DNA of 64,000 nucleotides, from positions 1 through 64,000 of the forward strand of contig JAQWSK010000006.1 in NCBI GenBank assembly GCA_029243245.1, read 5' to 3'. Origin of the DNA: Flavobacteriaceae bacterium (GTDB lineage Bacteria; Bacteroidota; Bacteroidia; Flavobacteriales; Flavobacteriaceae). The notes under the pieces are model-generated. The model was not told where the DNA came from. It made no database searches and saw nothing but the letters and a program-made list of their open reading frames with translations. Within the stretch, counting starts at the first letter, position 1. The number at the start of each line of letters is the position of its first letter. Of the stretch, positions 7,586 through 15,337 are shown in pieces. The position numbers and the translations under genes were made by a program.

Positions 7586-8092
7586 ATGATAATTAAAAAT
7601 AGTGAATTAATTGATATTGATTTTATTTTTGAAATGTACAGGGTAGCTGCTGAATATCAAAAAAAAAGAGTTATTGACTATTGGCCTGTTTTTGAAAGAG
7701 AAATGGTAAAGAATGAAATTGTAGAAAAAAGACAATTTAAACTAATCATAAAAAAAAATATTGCATGTGTTTGGGCTATAACTTTTGATGATCCTTTTAT
7801 TTGGGGGGAAAAACATAATACGGAGTCTATATATATTCATAGAATAGCTGCGCATGAAAATTATAGAGGTAATAACTTTGGTCTTAAAATTGTTGAATGG
7901 GCCAAAGAATATGCTCTAAAACATAATAAAAAATATATTCGTTTGGATACAGTTGGTTACAATAAAAAGTTAATAAGTTATTACTCAAAATGCGGATTTA
8001 ACTTTTTAGGATTAACCCAACTATCTATTTATAAAGGTTTGCCTAAACATTATCAAAATGCTTCAGTTTCTCTCTTTGAGATTATGTTATAA
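7586..8092 (+). CDS. GNAT-family N-acetyltransferase
   Basis: 168 residues. The acetyl-CoA site is recognisable as IHRIAAHENYRGNNFGLKI (R/Q-x-x-G-x-G/A variant, RGNNFG, about residues 87–105), followed by a helix and the YSKCGFNFLG beta-bulge typical of the GNAT C-terminus. It probably transfers an acetyl group to a small amine or protein N-terminus. The substrate is unknown. It is divergent from the secreted protein at 7119 and shares its 40-nt promoter gap. Confidence 0.75.
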   Translation: MIIKNSELIDIDFIFEMYRVAAEYQKKRVIDYWPVFEREMVKNEIVEKRQFKLIIKKNIACVWAITFDDPFIWGEKHNTESIYIHRIAAHENYRGNNFGLKIVEWAKEYALKHNKKYIRLDTVGYNKKLISYYSKCGFNFLGLTQLSIYKGLPKHYQNASVSLFEIML

Positions 8093-8140
8093 TCCTACAA
8101 ATTGTATATTGCAGAGATATTTCAATAAAAAAATGAAAAA

Positions 8141-8803
8141 ATGAAAAAATTAAAATTAACAATTACTGCTTTTATTATTGCTTTTACTATATCTGCTTGC
8201 GATAATGCAGTTCAAAAAGCTACTGAAACAGAAGCTACTGAAGTGGTAAATACAAACGGAGAGCCAGCTGGCCCTCACACTTCCACTGAATGGAAAATAT
8301 GGGCTTACAGCACAGCTGCACCATCTTTCATCGCAGAAAACTGTTCAGTCGTTGACGTTGATGGAACTGTTTTAAGGGAAGGTACAAATGGTTGGACTGC
8401 TATGGCTGCTAACCCAAGAGGTATGGCTGATCCTGAAAATGGATGGAAAAATCCACATGAAGCAATGCCTATGGTGGGAGATGCTGAGGCAATGAAATGG
8501 GCAATGGCCTTTATGTCTGGAGGGACACCCGAAATGGAAAGTGATGGATGGGCTTGGATGCTTCATGGAGACATGGGTGAAGACAATACAAAACAATTGG
8601 TTCTTAATAAAGAAGATTCCGCTGAAGGTAAATGGATTGAATCTGGAGCACATTTAATGTTATTTCCAAAAGATCCTGCTTCTTTAAAAGGAAATACAAC
8701 TGATTTTAATACAGGAGCTCCTTACATCATGTTTGAAGGAACTGGTTATGATCATTTAATGATTCCTGTTGAAGATTATTACAAATACCAAGCAAAAAAC
8801 TAA
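8141..8803 (+). CDS. Lipoprotein of unknown function
   Basis: 220 residues. A lipoprotein signal (about 1–20) ends in ISAC, so the mature N-terminus is probably lipidated. A short acidic, Thr/Glu-rich linker follows, then a compact domain rich in Trp, Met and Gly (for example GTNGWTAM, AMKWAMAFMSGG and SDGWAWMLHGDMG). No family recognised. Good codon use and a strong terminator downstream suggest a well-expressed envelope protein. Confidence 0.65.
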   Translation: MKKLKLTITAFIIAFTISACDNAVQKATETEATEVVNTNGEPAGPHTSTEWKIWAYSTAAPSFIAENCSVVDVDGTVLREGTNGWTAMAANPRGMADPENGWKNPHEAMPMVGDAEAMKWAMAFMSGGTPEMESDGWAWMLHGDMGEDNTKQLVLNKEDSAEGKWIESGAHLMLFPKDPASLKGNTTDFNTGAPYIMFEGTGYDHLMIPVEDYYKYQAKN

Positions 8804-8824
8804 AATTATTTATGCTTATAAATT

Positions 8825-8856
8825 AAAGCCTTTATCTTTTGATAAGGGCTTTTTTA
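8825..8856. terminator. Bidirectional terminator between convergent genes
   Basis: AAAGCCTTTATC (8825–8836) pairs over its full 12 bp (one G·T) with GATAAGGGCTTT (8841–8852), loop TTTT, then a T-run. An A-run on the other side gives a U-tract for the minus strand. The TAA of the minus-strand DUF1643 gene (8832–8834) lies inside the stem. Confidence 0.85.
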
Positions 8857-9308
8857 TATTTAATCATCACAGTATTAGAACTTAAGTATAATGGATGTTT
8901 TGGTGTTCCATTTTTATTTTTGCCAAAACAATATGGTTTTTTAACAAGATCGACTAGCCATTCAGGTTCATGCTCTGTTACTCCCCACCCATAGACAATA
9001 CGTTTACTTTTTAAAATATATTTCTTTACATACTCTTTATTTTTTCTTGTCCTATTGTTATCTATATTATTATATAATTCTTTCGGATACGAGGTTATAT
9101 ATGCATATAGGTTACAAACCCAAAAACCTCCATATTTCCATTTTTTTGAAAATGAAATTAATCTCTTAATGGTTGGATCATCTTTTTTAGAATCTGCAAC
9201 TGAAGGATTCAGTAATATAAAAAGAATTGTATCCAGAGAATCATCCCATGATCTTCCCAGCATGTATCTAAATTTTTTATTGCTTGACAATAAAGCTTCT
9301 CTTTTCAT
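8832..9308 (-). CDS. DUF1643 family protein
   Basis: 158 residues, full length for DUF1643. The family signature is visible: an N-terminal RYMLGRSWDD, then ILLNPSVADSKKDDPTIKR (Asn-Pro-Ser and the DDPT core), then the VCNLYAYITSYPKEL segment. DUF1643 proteins are small cytoplasmic proteins of unknown biochemical role, often carried on mobile elements or phages. The stop codon lies in the shared terminator stem, so the transcript ends immediately. Confidence 0.8.
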   Translation of the reverse strand: MKREALLSSNKKFRYMLGRSWDDSLDTILFILLNPSVADSKKDDPTIKRLISFSKKWKYGGFWVCNLYAYITSYPKELYNNIDNNRTRKNKEYVKKYILKSKRIVYGWGVTEHEPEWLVDLVKKPYCFGKNKNGTPKHPLYLSSNTVMIKYKKALIKR

Positions 9309-9342
9309 TTAGCCTTAATTATATCTTCATTATATTAGAAAT

Positions 9343-11775
9343 ATGAAAAAAAAATTAAACGTTTTAATAAAACTTTTATTCTTAATTATTGTTTTAATTA
9401 TTATCTCTATTGGTGGCGGAGGTCTATATTTAAAATCAAATTTACTTGATTTTGAAAATAATTATTCTATAAATCAATTTGAAATTTCAGAAATCAGTAT
9501 TAACGGGTATAAATTCTTAGATCGAAACGGCAATAAACAATTAGATGTTTACGAAGATGATCGCCAATCTATCGAATTTAGAGCTAATGATTTACTTTTA
9601 AAATTAACTAAAGAAGAAAAAATTCATTTACTTAAAGGATCAGGAATGGGGTCAGGAATTGGATGGTCTTCTAATGGAATACCTGGCGCTGTTGGAACTA
9701 TTGTGCCCACTCCAAGATTAGGGCTTCCAGAAATCTATTTATCTGATGGACCTGCTGGACTTCGAATACTTTCAACAAGAGAAAATGATGATAAAAAATA
9801 TTATTGTACTGCATTTCCAATCGGCTCATTACTTGCGTCTACTTGGAATACAGAATTGGTTCAAAATGTTGGCTATGCCATGGGAAATGAAGCCCTTAGT
9901 TATGGTATTGATGTTATATTAGGTCCAGGAGTAAATATACATAGACATCCGCTTTGTGGAAGAAATTTTGAATATTATTCAGAAGATCCCGTTTTAACTG
10001 GAAATATAGGAGCTGCAATGGTAAACGGAATAGAATCTAACGGAGTTGGAACATCACCCAAACACTTTGTTGCAAATAATCAAGAAACATCAAGAAATTC
10101 AAATGATGCTATAGTATCTGAAAGAGCTCTACGAGAAATCTATTTAAAAGGTTTTGAGATAATTGTGAAAAAATCTCAACCGTGGACAATAATGACATCT
10201 TACAACAAAATTAACGGCATATATGCTCCTGAAAACAAACGACTTTTAACTGATGTTTTAAGAAATGAATGGAACTTCGAAGGGCTTGTAATGACTGACT
10301 GGTTTGGGGGAAATAGTGCTACAGCTATTATTAATGCGGGTAATGATTTAATTGAACCTGGAACAAAAAACAGTTGGGATGAACTAAAGAAGTCTGCAAA
10401 AGATGGAAGCTTGCCTATAAAGAATATTGATACTTCTGTTAAGCGTATTTTAAAGCTTGTTTTGAAGTCTAAAAAGATGGAAAACTATGATTATGATAAT
10501 AGTCCAAATCTGGAAAAGCATGCAATAATTAGCCGAAATGCTGGGGCTGAAGGAATGGTTTTACTTAAAAACAATGGTATTCTCCCAATTGAAAATATAA
10601 CTAATATTGCTCTTATAGGTGCTACATCATATGACTTTATTTCAGGGGGAACAGGCTCTGGAGATGTTAACGAGGCTTATACAGTAGCTTTAGATGAAGC
10701 TCTCAAAAACGATGGGTTTCAGATAAATGAAACAGCTTTGAATGAATATGAAAAACAAAACTCCAAAAATTCAAATAAAAAACAAAAAGGTGGAGGAGCA
10801 ATTGAAGCAGTTATGACTATGATGAATCCCCCCACTCCTATGGTTATGAATTATTCTATTGAATTGCTTGAAGAAACTAGTAAGACTGCTGATCTAGCAA
10901 TTATAACAATTGGAAGAAATAGTGGGGAAATTATTGATAGAAAGATTAAAGATGACTTTTTGCTTTCTAAAAAAGAAATAGGGATGATAGAGAAGACATG
11001 TAAAGTTTATCATTCATTAGGAAAAAAAGTAATTGTTATTCTTAATATTGGTGGAGTAATTGAAACCAACTCATGGAAAAATTTACCAGATGCTATTTTA
11101 TTAGCATGGCAAGGTGGACAAGAAAGTGGTAATTCTGTCGTAGATATTTTAACTGGAAAAATGAATCCAAGTGGAAAGCTGTCGATGACTTTTCCAAATG
11201 ATATAAATGATCATAAGTCTACATTGAATTTTCCAATGGATGGAAAACCAATGAAGTTAACTGATGTGATATTTGGTATTAATACTGAAGAAAAGGCCGA
11301 AGAAGATAAAATAAAAAACATTGATTATACAATTTATGAGGAAGGTGTTTATGTTGGATATAGACACTTTGACAAAGAAAACATTAATGTGTCTTTCCCC
11401 TTTGGACATGGACTCTCTTATACGGAATTTGAGTATTCTGACCTTCAAATAACAAAAAAAACAGATACAATTGTTATTTCTTTATATGTGAAGAATGTAG
11501 GGATTCAAAAAGGTAAAGAGGTTGTGCAAGTATATGTTTCAAAAAAGAATTCTAAAATTAACCGACCTATTAAAGAATTAAAAGAATTTTCAAAAACAAA
11601 ATTGTTAGATCCTGGGGAAAAAATTAAAATAGATTTTAGAATCCCTATTTCAGATCTATCATATTGGAATGAGGAAATTAATGATTGGAAAATAGAAAAT
11701 GGTATATATTCTATTCTTCTAGGCGCCTCTTCAAGAAACATTAAGCTTGCGCAAGAAATAGATATTAAATATTAA
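9343..11775 (+). CDS. Glycoside hydrolase family 3 beta-glucosidase
   Basis: 810 residues. An uncleaved N-terminal membrane segment (about 9–27) anchors it. An EF-hand/dockerin-like DRNGNKQLDVYED (60–72) is followed by the GH3 TIM barrel with SDGPAGLR, the substrate-binding KHF (240–242) and the nucleophile Asp319 in VMTDWFGG. The second alpha/beta sandwich domain starts near residue 400 and carries a Lys/Asn-rich insertion (about 465–495). The C-terminal fibronectin-III-like domain follows FPFGHGLSYTEF. It should release glucose or similar sugars from beta-linked oligosaccharides at the cell envelope. There are no other polysaccharide-utilisation genes nearby. Confidence 0.9.
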   Translation: MKKKLNVLIKLLFLIIVLIIISIGGGGLYLKSNLLDFENNYSINQFEISEISINGYKFLDRNGNKQLDVYEDDRQSIEFRANDLLLKLTKEEKIHLLKGSGMGSGIGWSSNGIPGAVGTIVPTPRLGLPEIYLSDGPAGLRILSTRENDDKKYYCTAFPIGSLLASTWNTELVQNVGYAMGNEALSYGIDVILGPGVNIHRHPLCGRNFEYYSEDPVLTGNIGAAMVNGIESNGVGTSPKHFVANNQETSRNSNDAIVSERALREIYLKGFEIIVKKSQPWTIMTSYNKINGIYAPENKRLLTDVLRNEWNFEGLVMTDWFGGNSATAIINAGNDLIEPGTKNSWDELKKSAKDGSLPIKNIDTSVKRILKLVLKSKKMENYDYDNSPNLEKHAIISRNAGAEGMVLLKNNGILPIENITNIALIGATSYDFISGGTGSGDVNEAYTVALDEALKNDGFQINETALNEYEKQNSKNSNKKQKGGGAIEAVMTMMNPPTPMVMNYSIELLEETSKTADLAIITIGRNSGEIIDRKIKDDFLLSKKEIGMIEKTCKVYHSLGKKVIVILNIGGVIETNSWKNLPDAILLAWQGGQESGNSVVDILTGKMNPSGKLSMTFPNDINDHKSTLNFPMDGKPMKLTDVIFGINTEEKAEEDKIKNIDYTIYEEGVYVGYRHFDKENINVSFPFGHGLSYTEFEYSDLQITKKTDTIVISLYVKNVGIQKGKEVVQVYVSKKNSKINRPIKELKEFSKTKLLDPGEKIKIDFRIPISDLSYWNEEINDWKIENGIYSILLGASSRNIKLAQEIDIKY

Positions 11776-11811
11776 TTTTATAAAAATCTATTTCAGATTA
11801 AGAAAATAAAA

Positions 11812-12747
11812 ATGACCAAAAATGAATTATTAGATTGTCATGATAGAATTAAACCATTCATTCATAATACCCCAGTTCTTACTTCAAGTCAAATTAATAA
11901 AATAGCTGGAGCTGACCTTTACTTTAAATGTGATAATTTTCAGAAAATGGGTGCGTTTAAAATGAGAGGTGCTACAAATGCTATTTTACAACTTTCCGAT
12001 AAACAGAAAAAAAGGGGAGTTGTAACCCATTCTTCAGGTAATTTTGCTCAAGCACTATCTCTTGCAGCTCATAGTATAGGGATAAAAGCATATATAGTTA
12101 TGCCTTCGAATGCAACAGAAATAAAAAAAACTGCTGTAAAAGGTTATAAAGGAGAGCTTATTGAATGTGAACCAAATCTAAAAGCAAGAGAAATTGCTGC
12201 TAAAGAAATTGAACAATCAAAAGGTGCAACTTTTATTCATCCTTCAAATGATAATGATGTAATTCTTGGACAAGGAACAGCTTGTAAAGAGTTATTGTAT
12301 GAATTTAATAACCTGGAATATGTGCTTACTCCAGTTGGTGGTGGTGGTCTTATTGCCGGAAGCGCATTAGCTGCAAAATTTTTTGGTAATAACTGTAAAG
12401 TTATTGGTGCTGAACCATTTGAAGCTGACGATGCTTATCGTTCTTTAAAAAGTGGGAAAATTGAAACAAACGACAATACAAATACAATCGCAGATGGGCT
12501 TAAAACTCAGTTAGGTGATAAAAATTTTCCGATAATTCAGAGGGAGGTTCATTCAATAATTAGAATTACTGAGAATGAAATAATTGAATCAATGAAGATT
12601 ATTTGGGAAAGATTAAAGATAATTTGTGAACCTTCTTGTTCCCTTCCATTGGCTGCAATAATAAAAAATAAAGCGTTTTTTAAAAACAAAAAGCTTGGAA
12701 TAATAATTTCAGGAGGTAATGTTGATTTAAATAATCTTCCTTTCTAA
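11812..12747 (+). CDS. PLP-dependent threonine/serine dehydratase (or serine racemase)
   Basis: 311 residues, fold type II PLP enzyme. Lys50 in AFKMRGA binds PLP, SSGNFAQ (74–80) contacts the cofactor ring or carboxylate, and VGGGGL (175–180) holds the phosphate. There is no C-terminal ACT domain, so it is the short catabolic or biodegradative type (TdcB, serine racemase, threo-3-hydroxyaspartate ammonia-lyase) rather than the feedback-regulated biosynthetic IlvA. The tail carries CEPSCSLPLA, common in the racemase/dehydratase group. The exact substrate cannot be decided. Confidence 0.85.
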   Translation: MTKNELLDCHDRIKPFIHNTPVLTSSQINKIAGADLYFKCDNFQKMGAFKMRGATNAILQLSDKQKKRGVVTHSSGNFAQALSLAAHSIGIKAYIVMPSNATEIKKTAVKGYKGELIECEPNLKAREIAAKEIEQSKGATFIHPSNDNDVILGQGTACKELLYEFNNLEYVLTPVGGGGLIAGSALAAKFFGNNCKVIGAEPFEADDAYRSLKSGKIETNDNTNTIADGLKTQLGDKNFPIIQREVHSIIRITENEIIESMKIIWERLKIICEPSCSLPLAAIIKNKAFFKNKKLGIIISGGNVDLNNLPF

Positions 12748-12801
12748 AAAATTACATATTTATTCTCTTTTTTCTTTTTTAAGAAATACTAATTCAGTCG
12801 G

Positions 12802-13437
12802 TTAAAAAGAAATTCCAAATCCAATATTTCCCACAACAATTCCTCCTGATCCTATCCCAGGAATACTTGGTATTTCTTCAGTAACCGACTCTGAAAATCC
12901 ATTTGAAGCAGTACCAGTAAAGGTTAATGAGTCAGGAATTGTTCCAAATCCATATCCTAATTCAATACTAAAATACAGTGTCCCTCCTGTTTTTACCCCT
13001 GCTTTTAATATTGTTGTGTCAATATTTAAATCAACAGATCCTACACCTGATAATCCTCCAGATAGACTTAGGTCATTATATTGAAGTGACGAAGAAAAGC
13101 TAGAAACACCTATTCCGGTATAAAAACCTTTTCCTTGTTGATTAAAGTAATATTTTGCCCCAAATTCTGAATAAGACAACTCAATTGAAGTTTCATCTAA
13201 ATCTAAATCATAGGCTCCGTAATTAATATAAGGGGCAAAGTGATTTTCCATGACTGAAAGAACATATTCAAAAGATCCTGAAGCCATGTTTGGCACACCT
13301 AATTTAAGACCTAAAGAAGCTCTTTTTATAGGTTTTACTTCCTCAGATTGTTCAATAATTGCAGAATTATTTTTTTCATCTTGAGCCATAAGCTGAAAAC
13401 AAAAAAATAATATTCCGAAAGTAAATATTTTTTTCAT
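12802..13437 (-). CDS. Outer-membrane beta-barrel-like protein, unknown
   Basis: 211 residues with a signal peptide (about 1–18, ending LMAQ). The mature part alternates polar and hydrophobic residues, is rich in Gly, Ser and Tyr, and ends in a C-terminal Phe (GNIGFGISF), as expected of a small outer-membrane barrel of 8–10 strands. No specific family recognised. It converges with the dehydratase gene; the 54 nt between are T-rich without a convincing hairpin. Confidence 0.6.
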   Translation of the reverse strand: MKKIFTFGILFFCFQLMAQDEKNNSAIIEQSEEVKPIKRASLGLKLGVPNMASGSFEYVLSVMENHFAPYINYGAYDLDLDETSIELSYSEFGAKYYFNQQGKGFYTGIGVSSFSSSLQYNDLSLSGGLSGVGSVDLNIDTTILKAGVKTGGTLYFSIELGYGFGTIPDSLTFTGTASNGFSESVTEEIPSIPGIGSGGIVVGNIGFGISF

Positions 13438-13568
13438 TTTTTATTTTTTATTTAAAAATAAGAAAATCAATTCTTATTAGTGTATTAAAACCTCAAATCA
13501 AGCAATTTAATGTAGATTGCCAAAAAAAGGAATCGGAGTTATTTATATTAATTAAATTAAAAAATTAA

Positions 13569-14069
13569 ATGGAAATATTAATATCTGCCATTACTATATT
13601 TTTTTTAAGATTAGCTGATCAGAGTCTAGGAACAATCAGAGCATTACTTGTTAATAAAAACAAATCTTTTTATGCAGCTTCAATAGGTTTATTAGAGTCT
13701 GGTATATGGGTAATCGCTGTTTCAAAGGTTGTAAGAGATGTTGATGATCCTATTTTAATAGCTGGATATGCATTTGGATTTGCTTCTGGAACTATTCTTG
13801 GGTCATATCTTGAAAACATAATTGGAGTAGGAAGTATTGTTGTTAGAGTTTTTTCGTCAGTTGATTCACCAAGTATAGCAGATGCATTAAGGGAAAAGGG
13901 GTATCTTGTAACTGTAATAAATGGTGAAGGAAGAGATGGTGAAGTGAGAGTCTGCTGGAGTATTATTCCTAGAAGAAAAAGAAAAGAGGTAATTCGAATC
14001 ATAAAAAATGTTAACCCAGAAGCCTATGTAACTTCCGATTTAGCTAATCCAGTTTCACTAAAAAAATAA
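13569..14069 (+). CDS. UPF0316 membrane protein with DUF2179 domain
   Basis: 166 residues. Three hydrophobic segments in the first about 90 residues contain the conserved RLADQSLGTIR and GFASGTILGSYLE stretches of the UPF0316/DUF5698 family. The rest is a soluble alpha/beta DUF2179 domain (about 95–160) with GYLVTVINGEGRDGEVRV. DUF2179 is a small ligand-binding-like fold; the role of the family is not established. It stands alone, divergent from the barrel gene. Confidence 0.8.
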   Translation: MEILISAITIFFLRLADQSLGTIRALLVNKNKSFYAASIGLLESGIWVIAVSKVVRDVDDPILIAGYAFGFASGTILGSYLENIIGVGSIVVRVFSSVDSPSIADALREKGYLVTVINGEGRDGEVRVCWSIIPRRKRKEVIRIIKNVNPEAYVTSDLANPVSLKK

Positions 14070-14104
14070 AATCAACAATTATATTTTTTTTTAGTCTCTT
14101 AAAT

Positions 14105-14119
14105 TGTCTATATTAGACA
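14105..14119. promoter_or_regulatory. Perfect inverted repeat upstream of repeat protein
   Basis: TGTCTA–TAT–TAGACA, a 6-bp perfect dyad with a 3-nt centre, lies 24 bp before the ATG at 14143. The size and place fit an operator for a dimeric repressor or a small leader hairpin. There is no U-tract. Confidence 0.35.
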
Positions 14120-14142
14120 GTTACAACCTATAAATTTTTGAT

Positions 14143-14652
14143 ATGAAAAAGTTTAGCGCATTTATCATTCTTTTATTGTTTTCTGTGAATTTAACATATG
14201 CTCAGAAATCAAAAACCAATAAATCTGAGAAAATTTTTACCAAAAATTGGAGGGTAATTAAATCAAAAGATAATTCTTCATTGTCGAGTGTAAAGCCAAA
14301 TAAAAAAATCAACGCTAATAATATAGACGGTAAAATCTTTACCAAAAATTGGAAGGTAATTGAATCAAAAAATAAGTCTTCATTGTCGAGTGTAAAGCCA
14401 AATAAAAAAATCAACGCTAATAGGGTAGACGGTAAAATCCTTGGAGAAAGAAAAATGAATTCATCTGATTCTCATTCTAGGTCTAAAAAACAAAATAAAT
14501 CAACTTATTCTAACTCTTTAAACAACAGTAGCTTGTCTAATAAAAGTATTACTAGCTCTGGCGCCTTAACAAAGGCAAGAACCACAGTTAGAAAACCTAA
14601 TAAAAGGGCGACTAAAAAAAACAAATTCTTTTCTACAAAAAATAGAGAATAA
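14143..14652 (+). CDS. Secreted Lys/Asn/Ser-rich protein with internal repeats
   Basis: 169 residues with a signal peptide (about 1–21, ending TYAQ). The mature protein is very basic and low in hydrophobic residues. Residues about 30–63 and 64–97 are tandem 34-residue repeats that share FTKNW, SSLSSVKPNKKINAN and DGKI, with a third partial start (DGKIL). The tail is Ser/Lys-rich. It is probably disordered and exported; binding to polyanions (nucleic acid, polysaccharide) is possible but not shown. No family recognised. Confidence 0.55.
   Translation: MKKFSAFIILLLFSVNLTYAQKSKTNKSEKIFTKNWRVIKSKDNSSLSSVKPNKKINANNIDGKIFTKNWKVIESKNKSSLSSVKPNKKINANRVDGKILGERKMNSSDSHSRSKKQNKSTYSNSLNNSSLSNKSITSSGALTKARTTVRKPNKRATKKNKFFSTKNRE
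14230..14433 (+). repeat. Two 102-bp tandem repeats inside the gene
   Basis: Unit 1 is 14230–14331 and unit 2 is 14332–14433. They share an identical 46-bp block (14275–14320 and 14377–14422), and the differences in the rest are mostly single bases. The 102-bp period keeps the frame (34 codons). Near-identity at third codon positions points to a recent duplication. Confidence 0.85.
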
Positions 14653-14719
14653 CTAGATTTTTTTATTTGAATAATTATAAAAAAAACACTTATTTATAGG
14701 CATTTGAAAGGTTAGTTTT

Positions 14720-14727
14720 TATCTTTG
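14720..14727 (+). promoter_or_regulatory. Probable -7 promoter element TATCTTTG
   Basis: TATCTTTG fits the Bacteroidota sigma-A consensus TAnnTTTG. It lies 25 bp before the ATG at 14753. A TTTG at 14703–14706 is closer than the usual -33 spacing, so only the -7 box is claimed. Confidence 0.5.
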
Positions 14728-14752
14728 CACAAAATTTTATATTTCTTCTAAA

Positions 14753-14857
14753 ATGAAAGCATTAGGAACTAAAAGTAGAATGAGGCATATGGCCCATAAC
14801 CCCACTGGAGAATTGGTTAAATCATTAACAAATTTGCTAAAAAATATGAGGAAGTAG
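14753..14857 (+). CDS. 34-residue conserved-looking small protein
   Basis: A short open frame: ATG at 14753, TAG at 14855–14857. The peptide is basic (MKALGTKSRMRHMAHNP at the start, then TGELVKSLTNLLKNMRK) with a probable amphipathic helix at the end. It has its own TATCTTTG box 25 bp upstream, a good start, and stops two bases before the next gene, so it is likely translated and co-transcribed with it. Family and function unknown. Confidence 0.5.
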   Translation: MKALGTKSRMRHMAHNPTGELVKSLTNLLKNMRK

Positions 14858-14859
14858 CC

Positions 14860-15336
14860 ATGCTTTTCCTAAAAAACATTTTAAATGTAAAAAACATCCT
14901 TTTTCTGTTTTGTTTTATTGCTCTTTCTTGCTTAAAAGATGAAACAAAAAATGAGTGTAATTACACTGAAAAAATATGCTCAGCTATTGATGAGCTTAAT
15001 TATAATAAAAAGAAGTGGGTAGATTCAAATATAACATCCTATTCAATGTATTTTAGGATAAGTTGTTTTTGTGTTTTCTTCGATCCATTTTCTGTAAGTA
15101 TTTTGGAAAACACGATAGATAACGTGTCGGGAAATGAAGAATGGGGACATGAAATGGTTCTCACTATAAATGATCTATTCATTGAAATTGAAAAACGAAT
15201 TTATGAAGATCCTTTTTCTTTCCAAATTGAATATAACACACAATACGGTTATCCTGAAAGTTCTTTTTTTGATATGGTTGAAATGATAGCTGATGAAGAA
15301 ATAGGTTATTATATAACTAGTTTTAATCCTTTGTAG
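14860..15336 (+). CDS. DUF6174-type lipoprotein
   Basis: 158 residues. A lipoprotein signal ends in ALSC (about residue 25). The mature domain shows the features of DUF6174: a Tyr-Ser-Met-Tyr-Phe-Arg-Ile-Ser-Cys-Phe-Cys strand, a variable middle, then IEYNTQYGYPESSFFD and a final DEEIGYYITSF strand. These are small envelope proteins of unknown function. It starts two bases after the 34-residue gene and ends one base before the MFS gene, which suggests a three-gene transcript. Confidence 0.7.
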   Translation: MLFLKNILNVKNILFLFCFIALSCLKDETKNECNYTEKICSAIDELNYNKKKWVDSNITSYSMYFRISCFCVFFDPFSVSILENTIDNVSGNEEWGHEMVLTINDLFIEIEKRIYEDPFSFQIEYNTQYGYPESSFFDMVEMIADEEIGYYITSFNPL

Positions 15337-15337
15337 T

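Noticed and set aside
8372-8653. 93-codon minus-strand frame, His/Phe/Ser-rich
   Set aside because: Antisense shadow of the lipoprotein gene at 8141.
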